A stretch of 64,000 bases of DNA, from the NCBI RefSeq assembly GCF_002000125.1, contig NZ_MLHH01000005.1:1-64000 (forward strand), in the 5' to 3' direction. Origin of the DNA: Rodentibacter heidelbergensis. GTDB lineage: Bacteria > Pseudomonadota > Gammaproteobacteria > Enterobacterales > Pasteurellaceae. Positions 31,365 to 40,407 of this stretch are shown in pieces. The position numbers and the translations under genes are program-made. Position 1 is the stretch's first letter. The number at the start of each line of letters is the position of its first letter. Under the pieces are notes generated by a model that did not search any database, was not told the origin of the DNA, and saw only the letters and a program-made list of their open reading frames with translations.

Positions 31365-32678
31365 TTATTTTTGGAATTGATATGAACCGTCAGACTGACG
31401 TACAAATTTTGCTCCGTTCGATAAACGCAGCTCATTGACTCGCCCTTGTCCGTTCAAGGAAACTTGAACTTTATCGCCCGGTTTAAAACTGCTCAACGCA
31501 TTGCCTGCACCATTGGCTTTGGTCATCGCATTCACATCGGAAATATTCAAATTGTTATCACGGAACACCTGCATCAAAGAAACCCCTTTCGGCACGGTTA
31601 AGGTTTTGCTTGCGCTACCGGAGGCGGTTGTTTTCACAGCATTGGTTGCCGGTTTTGCTTCAACAATTTGTACTTTGCGTTCATTTTTCTCTATGGCTTT
31701 TTTCTCGACAGGTTTGACTTCTTTCACCGGCGCTTGTCGTACCTGTTCGCTTTTCGCTTGAGCCGGTTTCGTTTGAACCTGTGGTTTCACAACGGTTTTT
31801 TCGACAACTTTAGGTGCTTGTACAAACGGTTTAGCCGTTTCACGGCTGACCGTTTCACGACGGGCTTCAATCTGTTTGGCCGGTTGTGGACTAACCGGAG
31901 CAATAGGGAGGGTTTCAGGTTGTACAGAAGGTGCTGCCACAACGCTTTCCTGCTGTTTTGGCGCATCTTTTTGTGCATCGCCCATATATTCCATTTTGCC
32001 GGGTTCTGCTGAAGCATTGGCTTGTGGCTCAGCAACCGGTGCCGTTTCTTGTGGCGCAGGAATATTATCTAACACCGTGGTTTCAATGGGTTGTGATTGA
32101 TCTAAGGATTGGAATTGCACCGGAATTTCATTGCTGTTTTGTAGCTCAAAGGATTCCACCGTATCCGAATTCGGTTTTAAGGCGAAAAAGAGGATTAACA
32201 GCAACACTAACGCCAAAATCGCAATAAAAAGACGACGGTGTTTTTCCGGTAAAATTTGTAAGATTTTCCATTTTTCAGGGCGTTTTAATGCCGTTGCTAC
32301 GGCAGCAGCCCCACCGGCTAAGGTTTCTTTGGCCTGCTCAGTGGTTGAAACCACGCTTTCTTTAAGTTCTTCTACTTGGTCTTCAACTTTTTCAATAGTT
32401 GTTTGCGTTACATTTTCAGCAGTGGTTTTTAATTCCGTAGTAAACGCTAAGTGGGAGGATTGAGCGGTTTCTTGTGTCGAACTTTCACCAAAAGTCGGTT
32501 CTTTACGCACATGAAATTGCGTTTCAGGTTGATCTTTACGCCCAAATAATCCTTTTGCTTTATCAAAGAATGATTCACTTGATTGGATCGGTTTTCTTGG
32601 CGTAATTGAATCCGCTTGATTGAGCCCGAGATCAAGTTCATTTTGTGATTGGTTATCGTTTGATTGATTGTTATTCAT
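31365..32678 (-). CDS. oapA: Opacity-associated protein A (OapA), LysM-like domain
   Basis: About 437 residues. A cytoplasmic N-terminal region (FFDKAKGLFGRK) precedes one membrane segment (RRLFIAILALVLLLILFFAL). Then comes a long Pro/Gln/Lys/Val-rich periplasmic linker and a C-terminal OapA/LysM-like domain (VPKGVSLMQVFRDNNLNISD to the end). Known in H. influenzae for colony opacity and attachment; the domain class binds peptidoglycan. I prefer ATG 32678; ATG 32699 is an in-frame alternative. Confidence 0.88.
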   Translation of the reverse strand: MNNNQSNDNQSQNELDLGLNQADSITPRKPIQSSESFFDKAKGLFGRKDQPETQFHVRKEPTFGESSTQETAQSSHLAFTTELKTTAENVTQTTIEKVEDQVEELKESVVSTTEQAKETLAGGAAAVATALKRPEKWKILQILPEKHRRLFIAILALVLLLILFFALKPNSDTVESFELQNSNEIPVQFQSLDQSQPIETTVLDNIPAPQETAPVAEPQANASAEPGKMEYMGDAQKDAPKQQESVVAAPSVQPETLPIAPVSPQPAKQIEARRETVSRETAKPFVQAPKVVEKTVVKPQVQTKPAQAKSEQVRQAPVKEVKPVEKKAIEKNERKVQIVEAKPATNAVKTTASGSASKTLTVPKGVSLMQVFRDNNLNISDVNAMTKANGAGNALSSFKPGDKVQVSLNGQGRVNELRLSNGAKFVRQSDGSYQFQK

Positions 32679-32769
32679 AGAATTCACAGATTGCCTCATT
32701 TAATAATTATTCTTTTGATCTCACCACGACAAAAGTGCGGTGAAAAAATCCGGCATATTTTATCGGATC

Positions 32770-33786
32770 TTATTCGGCGTATAAAGTCTTATTTGGTTCA
32801 CCTGCGATCTCACGGGCTAATTTAGGCACTAAATAACCGGAAGTGAGGGATTGTAAGGTTTTATAAATGGCGTGGGCGTCCGTATCGCTCACAAGAAAAT
32901 GGCTTGCCCCTTGCACTTTGTCTAGCAAATGCAGGTAATAGGGTAAAATCCCAATGCGAAATAATTGATCACTGAGTTTTTTTAACACTTGCGCATCATC
33001 ATTAACACCTTTCAGCAACACCGATTGGTTAAGCAATGTAACTCCCGCATGACGGAGTTTTTTCATCGCCTCGGCTAAAAGATCATCAATTTCATTAGGG
33101 TGATTAATATGGGTGACCATCACCGTTTGTAAAGGGGTTTCGGCCAAAATATGACAAAGGGGATCGGTAATACGTTGGGGGATAACAATCGGTAAACGGG
33201 TGTGGATACGCAACCGTTGTAAGTGCGGTAGATTTTCAAGCTGTTTTATCAACCAAGCCAATTCCTGATCTTTCGCCATTAAGGGATCACCGCCGGAGAA
33301 AATCACCTCTTCGATTTCGCTATGTTCGGCAATGTAATCTAATGCCTGTTGCCAGCTTCTTTTATTGCTTGGGTTTTCATCATAGGGAAAATGGCGGCGG
33401 AAACAATAGCGACAATTGATGGCGCACCCCCCCTTCACCATAAATAAAAGGCGATTTTGATATTTATGCAAAATATTGGGAACGGCATTGGCCTCTTGTT
33501 CTTCGAGGGGATCAGGCGAAAACCCCTCCGCTTGCACAAATTCCAAATCCGAACACATCACTTGTAAGAAAAGGGGATCTTTTGGGTTACCTTTTTCTAT
33601 TTTATCCACAAAAGGTTGAGGCACTCGAAGGGCGAAAAGCCTACGGGCATTGAATGAGGGCGCAAAATCTTGTTCTGATAAATTTAATTGACGGAGTAAT
33701 AAACGAGGGTCGGAAATGGCATTTTTTAGAATAGGGAGCCAATTTTGTTCTTCTCTAATGGTGGGGTCTTGAGTTAAAATACGCAC
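32770..33786 (-). CDS. epmB: EF-P beta-lysylation protein EpmB (lysine 2,3-aminomutase)
   Basis: Radical-SAM, PLP-dependent enzyme that turns L-alpha-lysine into beta-lysine for attachment to EF-P. 338 residues with the cluster motif [13 protein letters not shown] (CxxxCxxC), GGDPLM, and the C-terminal segment that carries the PLP lysine. It is divergent from efp with only 34 bases between start codons, so enzyme and substrate share a promoter region. Confidence 0.95.
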   Translation of the reverse strand: MRILTQDPTIREEQNWLPILKNAISDPRLLLRQLNLSEQDFAPSFNARRLFALRVPQPFVDKIEKGNPKDPLFLQVMCSDLEFVQAEGFSPDPLEEQEANAVPNILHKYQNRLLFMVKGGCAINCRYCFRRHFPYDENPSNKRSWQQALDYIAEHSEIEEVIFSGGDPLMAKDQELAWLIKQLENLPHLQRLRIHTRLPIVIPQRITDPLCHILAETPLQTVMVTHINHPNEIDDLLAEAMKKLRHAGVTLLNQSVLLKGVNDDAQVLKKLSDQLFRIGILPYYLHLLDKVQGASHFLVSDTDAHAIYKTLQSLTSGYLVPKLAREIAGEPNKTLYAE

Positions 33787-33820
33787 TTTTCAAACCATTT
33801 CTATTTTTAGGATATTTAAT

Positions 33821-34387
33821 ATGGCTACATATACTACCAGTGATTTCAAACCGGGTCTAAAATTTATGCAAGACGGCGAGCCTTGCGTGATTATTGAAAA
33901 TGAATTCGTTAAACCGGGAAAAGGTCAAGCATTTACCCGCACCCGTATTCGCAAACTCATTTCAGGCAAAGTGTTGGATGTGAACTTCAAATCCGGAACG
34001 TCTGTTGAAGCCGCTGATGTGATGGATCTCAACTTAACCTATTCATACAAAGACGAAGCGTTTTGGTATTTCATGCATCCGGAAACTTTTGAACAATATT
34101 CCGCCGATGCAAAAGCCGTAGGGGAGGCTGAAAAATGGTTGTTAGACCAGGCTGATTGTATCGTTACTTTATGGAATGGTTCACCTATCACCGTGACACC
34201 ACCCAACTTTGTTGAATTAGAAATTGTCGATACCGACCCTGGCTTAAAAGGCGACACGGCAGGTACCGGCGGTAAACCGGCAACCCTCAGTACCGGTGCG
34301 GTAGTCAAAGTGCCTCTGTTCGTCCAAATCGGCGAAGTGATTAAAGTGGATACCCGTTCAGGCGAATATGTTTCTCGTGTAAAATAA
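33821..34387 (+). CDS. efp: Translation elongation factor P
   Basis: 188 residues, three beta-barrel domains. Relieves ribosome stalling at proline stretches. The modified Lys is K34 in [11 protein letters not shown], consistent with EpmA/EpmB modification; epmB lies next door. TAGGATA precedes the ATG. Confidence 0.97.
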   Translation: MATYTTSDFKPGLKFMQDGEPCVIIENEFVKPGKGQAFTRTRIRKLISGKVLDVNFKSGTSVEAADVMDLNLTYSYKDEAFWYFMHPETFEQYSADAKAVGEAEKWLLDQADCIVTLWNGSPITVTPPNFVELEIVDTDPGLKGDTAGTGGKPATLSTGAVVKVPLFVQIGEVIKVDTRSGEYVSRVK

Positions 34388-34468
34388 TCGCCATTATTAA
34401 CGAAAAAAGCGCGGTCAAAAAAACGATATTATGTCGCAAATGCACAAAAATAGAAATTTTAATAGAAC

Positions 34469-34495
34469 GTAGGGACACACGCAGTGTGCCCCTAC
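34469..34495. repeat. Palindromic repeat in the efp-lipoprotein gap
   Basis: gtagggacacac / gtgtgcccctac with a 3-base loop and one mismatch. It has no T tract. The pattern (gtaggggcacac type) resembles palindromes dispersed between genes in several gammaproteobacteria. The rest of the 292-base gap 34388-34679 shows only a USS-like site and the promoter at 34611-34639. Confidence 0.5.
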
Positions 34496-34610
34496 AAGAT
34501 AACAAAAAAGCAACGTTGTGAAACTGCTGCATAATACCGAAAAAAATCTTGTGGATTTCTGACCGCTCTTTTACTTTATAAAGGATTTTAAATCTAAGAA
34601 GGTTATTTGC

Positions 34611-34639
34611 TTAACAAAGGTGATTCATTAGGCTATACT
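34611..34639 (+). promoter_or_regulatory. Promoter of the Slam-cargo lipoprotein
   Basis: TTAACA at 34611-34616, a 17-base spacer and TATACT at 34634-34639, 41 bases before the ATG. AAGGAG follows as ribosome site. Confidence 0.65.
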
Positions 34640-34679
34640 GCCGATTTGCCAATGATTAACAATTAAGTAAGGAGCCTTT

Positions 34680-35592
34680 ATGACACGAATAAAAAAGACA
34701 TTAGTTAAATTTAGTTTAACAACACTCGCCGCATTAATGATTTCAGCTTGTGGAAGTAGTGGGGGAGGAAGTAACAGTGATCCGCAACCAATAACGCCAA
34801 CACAGCCGAATCAATCAAACGTTGAACCTTCACAACCGGCACAACAACCGGACGTAGTAAATCCTGAAGCGCCCCCACCCACAACCGGATGAAAAAAACG
34901 ATCAAAACGCCAATTCTACTGAACCACAACCATCTAAGCCAGTACAACCATTAACACGGGTAGAGGCGCCTGCTCATTCGGTGGATAAGCGACCTGCAGG
35001 ATACTTAATCCCTAAGGCGGAGGGTAATGTTCAAGAACTATTTACGACAGCATCTTCTGAAGATAATTTCAATGTGATTAATGTTGAAGGTAAATCTATT
35101 ACACTTATACCACTGAATGTCTATGGTTCAATTTCAACGATTATTGATGCAACAAAATTTCGTTATGTGGGTGGAGGTCAAACTACTCGTTTGGGTTTTG
35201 TCGCCGATAAAGACTTGCAAAATCAATATTTGGTCGCTTACGGTGTAAACCTGACAAACAATATGCCAACCTCCGGATCTGCGACTTATGAAGGTATTGG
35301 CGTTCATACTTACTCTAGTACAGACAAAGGCATCATTGATGATTTTGTTCAAACAAAAGCTAAATTTACGGCTAACTTCTCAGATAAAACCTTATCAGGT
35401 CACTTAACCACTAAGAGTAATAACGTTATTGATATTTCCGCTGACATCAATGGTAATCAATTCTTCGGTGAAAGTTCAGCGGGGACGATAACAGAGGGGC
35501 GATTCTACGGTGATAATGCCGGTGAACTAATAGGTAGTTACATCAATCCTAAAGAAACCTACCTTGGTGTGTATGGCGCGCAAAAAAAATAA
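34680..35592 (+). pseudogene. Slam-dependent surface lipoprotein (TbpB-type barrel), frameshifted
   Basis: The first frame (34680-34892) encodes a signal peptide with lipobox ISACGSSGGGS followed by a Pro/Gln-rich linker, and stops at TGA 34890-34892. The second frame, entered by a +1 shift, continues the same Pro/Gln linker and then a ~200-residue beta-rich domain with EGRFYGDNAGELIGSYINP and C-terminal VYGAQKK, the pattern of the TbpB beta-barrel domain. Removing one C from the C5 tract at 34872-34876 restores a single ~303-residue lipoprotein. The Slam gene directly downstream supports its identity as translocated cargo. Ligand unknown. The shift may be a true mutation, a phase switch or a sequencing error. 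Confidence 0.8.
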
Positions 35593-35617
35593 TTTTTCCT
35601 CCTTACGCTCATTTAAT

Positions 35618-35645
35618 AAAGCAAGCATTGCGCTTGCTTTATTTC
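35618..35645 (+). terminator. Hairpin between cargo lipoprotein and Slam gene
   Basis: Perfect 9-bp stem aaagcaagc / gcttgcttt with a 5-base loop, followed by the weak T-rich atttct. It lies 25 bases after the cargo stop and 24 before the Slam ATG, so it probably attenuates rather than ends transcription. Confidence 0.6.
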
Positions 35646-35664
35646 TATCCTGATATAATACAAA

Positions 35665-37098
35665 ATGAAATTGACGAAAACTTTATTAGCCTCGCTATTG
35701 GGTGTCGTATTTTCTGCCGTTGTGCAAGCTGAAATAGCACAATCGAAAAATGACTTAACCCATGATCGCCTTCAGGTCGCCGCACCAAAACTCAACGAAC
35801 AAGTACCAAATGTCGCAAAAGAAGAAAAATCGATCCTTTCAGTAACCAAAGAACAATTAGCTCAATATCCTGATTTAATCGTTCGAGGAATGGTTCCGGC
35901 AGTGTTGCAAAACAACGGCGAAGTGGTGGAATTATTGCTACCGCTTTATCAAAATTTGCCTGAAAAAGATCCTGTACTATTTGAATGGGCGAAAGCAATT
36001 TACGCCCGCCGACAGGGTGATACTGGGCAAGCAGTACAACGTTATCGTTCGCTTTTTAGCCAACATTCCGATATTCTTCCATTGCGTTATCAACTAGCCC
36101 AAGTACTCTTTCTAAATAATGACAATGAAGCAGCAAAAGACCAATTCCAAAAACTGCGTGCCGAAAATATTTCCCCTGAAATGGTGGTTGTGATTGATGA
36201 ATATCTCTCGGCTTTAAACAAACGAAACCAATGGAAAGTGAACGGGGGGGTGAGTTATTTAAATGAATCAAACATCAATAACGCGCCTAAATCCGGCACA
36301 AAAATTGGCAATTGGAATGCTTGGGAAAAAGAAAGTGCGCAGGGTTTTTCCTACGCTTTAAATGCAGAGAAAAAATGGTCTTGGGCGAATAATCTCTACA
36401 CCAAACTGCAATTTGAAGGCCAAGGGCGATATTTTTGGAATAACAAAAAATACAATGAATTCACCTTTCGTGTGGGGACTGGGGTAGGTTATCAAACTGC
36501 ACGTTTTGAAACCTCACTTATGCCCTTTATGGAAAAACGTTGGTATGGCGGTGGTTCATCGGGCAGTAATTCATTAAAACAATATTCAAAAAATTCTGGG
36601 CTACGATTAGAGGCAAATTATTGGCTCAATGAAAAATGGCAAATTTCGACCGCACTTGAGTATGGCGAACAGCGTTATGATTGGCGAAAACATCTCAATG
36701 GCAATAATTATCTTTGGTCCAACAGCCTGCTTTATGTTCCAAAGAGCGGGCAATATTGGCTGGCAGGGCTCGATTACAACCGTGAAAATACGAGAGATCG
36801 AGATAATGCCTACCAACGCAAGAATATGCGTCTTACTTGGGGGCAAGAATGGCCGTGGGGAATTTCTTCCCGTTTAACCCTTGCTTATGCAAGACGAACT
36901 TATAAAGATATTGATTTTTTTCAAATTCGTCAGAAAAATGATGAATATTTTACTTCCGTCACTTTATGGCATCGTGATGTTTATTTTTGGGGAATAACGC
37001 CAAAAATAACTTGGACTTATCAAAAAATAAACAGCAATCATCCCTTTTATCGTTATGATAAAAGCCGTGTTTATTTAGAAATGAGCAAAACCTTTTAA
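35665..37098 (+). CDS. Surface lipoprotein assembly modifier (Slam, type XI secretion translocon)
   Basis: 477 residues. Cleavable signal peptide (LLASLLGVVFSAVVQA), then a helical TPR-like periplasmic domain to about residue 190 (VLFEWAKAIYARRQGDTGQA, LRYQLAQVLFLNNDNEAAKD), then a long beta-barrel of amphipathic strands ending RVYLEMSKTF. This two-part layout and DUF560-type barrel are those of Slam proteins, which move lipoproteins such as TbpB or soluble hemophores across the outer membrane. The broken lipoprotein upstream is its likely client. No clear ribosome site is seen, which suggests low expression. Confidence 0.88.
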   Translation: MKLTKTLLASLLGVVFSAVVQAEIAQSKNDLTHDRLQVAAPKLNEQVPNVAKEEKSILSVTKEQLAQYPDLIVRGMVPAVLQNNGEVVELLLPLYQNLPEKDPVLFEWAKAIYARRQGDTGQAVQRYRSLFSQHSDILPLRYQLAQVLFLNNDNEAAKDQFQKLRAENISPEMVVVIDEYLSALNKRNQWKVNGGVSYLNESNINNAPKSGTKIGNWNAWEKESAQGFSYALNAEKKWSWANNLYTKLQFEGQGRYFWNNKKYNEFTFRVGTGVGYQTARFETSLMPFMEKRWYGGGSSGSNSLKQYSKNSGLRLEANYWLNEKWQISTALEYGEQRYDWRKHLNGNNYLWSNSLLYVPKSGQYWLAGLDYNRENTRDRDNAYQRKNMRLTWGQEWPWGISSRLTLAYARRTYKDIDFFQIRQKNDEYFTSVTLWHRDVYFWGITPKITWTYQKINSNHPFYRYDKSRVYLEMSKTF

Positions 37099-37109
37099 GG
37101 AGATTTTTG

Positions 37110-37367
37110 ATGACGCTCACACAACGGTACAAACAAGCCGCTAAGGAAGCAAAATGGGCATTTGGGCTTACCCTGTTATATGTGGTTGGCTGGTGTTTGT
37201 GTGCTTACTTACCGAAAGAAACCCAAGGGCCTATTGGTTTTCCCCTTTGGTTTGAGCTTTCCTGCATTTACTTACCGATTTTGTTTTGCGTTGTCGGTTA
37301 TTGGGTGGTTAAAATTGTTTATCTGGATATTTCCTTAGATATTGAGGATAAAGGAGATAGCCGGTGA
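37110..37367 (+). CDS. yhdT: Small membrane protein YhdT (DUF997)
   Basis: 85 residues with two membrane segments (FGLTLLYVVGWCLCAYL and YLPILFCVVGYWVVKIVYL). It always travels with panF. ATG 37110 has AAGGAGA at the right distance; the preceding TTG is not needed. The stop overlaps the panF GTG. Function unknown, possibly an accessory of PanF. Confidence 0.9.
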   Translation: MTLTQRYKQAAKEAKWAFGLTLLYVVGWCLCAYLPKETQGPIGFPLWFELSCIYLPILFCVVGYWVVKIVYLDISLDIEDKGDSR

Positions 37368-38830
37368 ACCTTGGTATTATTTTTCCTTTAATTCTCTATC
37401 TTGCCTTTGTATTTGGTGCGGCGATCTATGCTTATGTGAAACGAACCAAAGGGGATTTTTTAACGGAATATTATGTGGGCAACCGTTCGATGACAGGTTT
37501 CGTTCTGGCTATGACAACGGCGTCCACCTATGCCAGTGCAAGTTCTTTTGTCGGTGGGCCGGGGGCGGCTTATAAATATGGATTAGGTTGGGTATTGCTT
37601 GCCATGATCCAAGTGCCGGCGGTGTGGCTTGCTTTGGGCGTATTAGGCAAAAAATTTGCCCTCCTTTCACGGGAAACCCATGCGCTCACGCTTAATGATC
37701 TGTTTCTTTATCGTTATAAAAACAAATATCTCGTTTGGCTTTCTAGTCTAGCGTTGTTACTCGCCTTCTTTGCGGCAATGACGGTGCAATTTATCGGTGG
37801 GGCAAGATTACTTGAAACCACCATTGGGATTTCTTACACACAAGCGCTTTTACTGTTTGCCTTTACCGTGGGGATTTATACCTTTATTGGTGGTTTTCGT
37901 GCGGTGGTACTCACCGACACCATTCAAGGAACGGTGATGATTATTGGTACGGTTATTTTACTTGGTGGTACAATCTATGCCCTTGGCGGCGTGGAAAGTG
38001 CGGTCAATAAATTAACGGAAATTGATCCGGCATTAGTCAGTCCTTATGGCCCGAATGAAATGCTCGGTTTTCAATTCATGGCCTCCTTTTGGGTGTTGGT
38101 CTGTTTTGGTGTGGTGGGATTGCCACACACTGCAGTGCGTGCCATGGCATTCAAAGATAGTAAAGCCTTACATCGTGGCATGCTAATTGGTACCATGGTG
38201 CTTTCCTTTATTATGTTCGGAATGCATTTAGCCGGGGCATTAGGGCGGGCGATTATACCGGATTTAACCATTGCGGATCAGGTGATTCCTACCCTCATGT
38301 TGCAGGTGCTGCCACCGATTGTGGCAGGCATTTTCTTAGCTGCCCCCATGTCTGCCATTATGTCCACCATTGATGCGCAACTTATTCAATCATCGTCAAT
38401 TTTTATTAAAGATTTATATCTTGCCGCCAAACCGAATGCGGCAAAAAATGAGAAAAAAATCAGTGTCTTTTCTTCAATTATTACGCTCATTTTGACCGCA
38501 CTTTTAATTTTGGCAGCGCTCAATCCGCCTGAGATGATCATTTGGCTCAATTTATTCGCTTTTGGTGGATTAGAGGCGGCTTTTTTATGGGTTATTTTGT
38601 TGGGGATTTATTGGGATAAAGCCAATGCTTATGGTGCATTAAGCTCAATGATGGTGGGGTTAAGCAGCTATGTTTGGCTTACCCAATTTAATATCAAGCT
38701 CTTAGGCTTCCATCAAATCGTACCGGCATTGATCTTCGGTTTAATCGCATTTTTGGTGGGGAATAAATGGGGCGAGAGCCGTAGTGGAAAAAACAGTGGA
38801 AAAACAGCAGAAAAAATAACCGCACTTTAG
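37364..38830 (+). CDS. panF: Sodium/pantothenate symporter PanF
   Basis: Sodium:solute symporter family, 488 residues with about 13 membrane segments. The sodium-site and family segments include TEYYVGNRSMTGFVLAMT and AFTVGIYTFIGGFRAVVLTD. It imports pantothenate for coenzyme A. GTG start with AAGGAGAT upstream, translationally coupled to yhdT. Confidence 0.94.
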   Translation: MNLGIIFPLILYLAFVFGAAIYAYVKRTKGDFLTEYYVGNRSMTGFVLAMTTASTYASASSFVGGPGAAYKYGLGWVLLAMIQVPAVWLALGVLGKKFALLSRETHALTLNDLFLYRYKNKYLVWLSSLALLLAFFAAMTVQFIGGARLLETTIGISYTQALLLFAFTVGIYTFIGGFRAVVLTDTIQGTVMIIGTVILLGGTIYALGGVESAVNKLTEIDPALVSPYGPNEMLGFQFMASFWVLVCFGVVGLPHTAVRAMAFKDSKALHRGMLIGTMVLSFIMFGMHLAGALGRAIIPDLTIADQVIPTLMLQVLPPIVAGIFLAAPMSAIMSTIDAQLIQSSSIFIKDLYLAAKPNAAKNEKKISVFSSIITLILTALLILAALNPPEMIIWLNLFAFGGLEAAFLWVILLGIYWDKANAYGALSSMMVGLSSYVWLTQFNIKLLGFHQIVPALIFGLIAFLVGNKWGESRSGKNSGKTAEKITAL

Positions 38831-38944
38831 GTGTTAACTGGTATGATGTGTTAGGGTGCTCTACAGGTATCCGGAATAAGATTAAATTGTTTAATAGGTT
38901 ATTACCAGACACAGAAAGTGTGTCTTCACAATGAAATAAAAATC

Positions 38945-39817
38945 ATGCTCTATCAAATTATCGCACTGCTGCTTTGGAGCAGTTCATTAATTGCCGCAAA
39001 ATTCACTTATTCAATGATGGATCCTGTCCTCGTGGTGCAAGTGCGGTTAATTATTGCAATGATTTTTGTTTTTCCGCTTTTTCTACGCCGTTGGAAGAAA
39101 ATTGATAAAGGGATGAGAAAACAGTTGTGGTGGCTCGCCTTTTTTAATTATACAGCGGTTTTCTTACTACAATTTATCGGTTTGAAATATACCTCAGCTT
39201 CCAGTGCTGTTACGATGATTGGGCTTGAGCCTTTACTCGTTGTGTTTGTGGGGCATTTCTTTTTTAAAGACAAGGCAAAATGGTTTCATTGGCTCTTCGG
39301 TGCTTTCGCCTTTTTCGGGGTGGCGGTGATGATCAACGGCGGACAACACAATGAAGGAATTAATGAAATTAGCCTATTCGGCTGTTTATTAGTGTTAGCT
39401 GCCGGCATCATTTTCGCCTGTGTATTACGTTGGACACAATCCGTCATTGCAAAAATCTCTACCCAGGCTTATACCTCGGCAACCATTGTATTGGGAACAA
39501 TAACGACTTTGCCATTCACCTTCCTACTAACTGAAACTTGGGAAGTTAACCTCAATGGATACGGCATTATCGGGTTATTTTATCTCGCCATCGGTTGCAG
39601 TTGGCTGGCCTATTGGCTATGGAATAAAGGCTTAAATACGGTAAATGCCAATCTTTCCGGCATTTTAGTTTCCCTTGAGCCGTTATTCGGTATTTTATTT
39701 GCCGTCGTTCTACTGGGTGAAACCCTTTCATTTTCTACCCTAGTCGGCATCGTAATGATTATGTTTGCCACCCTAGGCTCAACCTTACTGCCGAAATTAT
39801 TGAAAAAATCGGTATAA
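38945..39817 (+). CDS. DMT-superfamily (EamA) transporter
   Basis: 290 residues with ten hydrophobic segments in two EamA repeats (about residues 3-130 and 145-285). Inner-membrane exporter type; substrate unknown. A small hairpin agacaca / tgtgtct sits at 38907-38925, just upstream. The same gene lies between panF and fic in H. influenzae. ATG 38945 is chosen because the first membrane helix starts right after it. Confidence 0.85.
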   Translation: MLYQIIALLLWSSSLIAAKFTYSMMDPVLVVQVRLIIAMIFVFPLFLRRWKKIDKGMRKQLWWLAFFNYTAVFLLQFIGLKYTSASSAVTMIGLEPLLVVFVGHFFFKDKAKWFHWLFGAFAFFGVAVMINGGQHNEGINEISLFGCLLVLAAGIIFACVLRWTQSVIAKISTQAYTSATIVLGTITTLPFTFLLTETWEVNLNGYGIIGLFYLAIGCSWLAYWLWNKGLNTVNANLSGILVSLEPLFGILFAVVLLGETLSFSTLVGIVMIMFATLGSTLLPKLLKKSV

Positions 39818-39844
39818 TGCCCCTTCTCATTTAGGAAAAATAGC

Positions 39845-40390
39845 GTGAAAAAAATTGATCAACAGAGCCTAGAAAATGCTTATCGTTTGTTTGAAAGTGG
39901 TGATATTCATCAAATTGAAATCGGCTCAACAAAAGGCTTACAACAAATTCATCAATATCTTTTTGGCGGACTTTATGAGTTTGCCGGCATAATTCGTGAG
40001 CAAAATATCTCAAAGGGGCATTTTCGCTTTGTAAATTCCCTTTATTTAAAGGAAGCGCTCGCCAAAATTGAACTCATGCCGGAAGAGACTTTTGAGGATA
40101 TTGTAAGTAAATATGTGGAAATGAATATTGCTCACCCCTTTTTAGAAGGGAATGGACGTTCAACAAGGATCTGGCTTGATTTAATTCTTAAGAAAAACTT
40201 AGGTAAAGTTGTCAATTGGCAACATATTGATAAAACACAATATTTACAAGCGATGGAACCTAGTCCAATTAACGATTTAGAAATTCGTTTTCTATTACAA
40301 ATGAATTTAACCAGTGATGTTGATAATCGAGAAATCATTTTTAAAGGAATTGAACAATCTTACTATTACGAAGGTTATGAAAAAGACTAA
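39845..40390 (+). CDS. fic: Class III Fic-domain adenylyltransferase with C-terminal inhibitory helix
   Basis: 181 residues. The Fic active site is intact: [12 protein letters not shown] at 97-108, with catalytic His97 and the phosphate anion hole. The C-terminal inhibitory motif (S/T)xxxE(G/N) reads SYYYEG at 172-177, which marks class III. The whole protein closely resembles Neisseria meningitidis NmFic, shown to self-regulate by oligomer state and to AMPylate DNA gyrase subunit GyrB. GTG start with AGGA upstream. It lies between a DMT transporter and prmA and probably joins that transcript. Confidence 0.93.
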   Translation: MKKIDQQSLENAYRLFESGDIHQIEIGSTKGLQQIHQYLFGGLYEFAGIIREQNISKGHFRFVNSLYLKEALAKIELMPEETFEDIVSKYVEMNIAHPFLEGNGRSTRIWLDLILKKNLGKVVNWQHIDKTQYLQAMEPSPINDLEIRFLLQMNLTSDVDNREIIFKGIEQSYYYEGYEKD

Positions 40391-40407
40391 TTGAATAAGG
40401 AAAAGAT

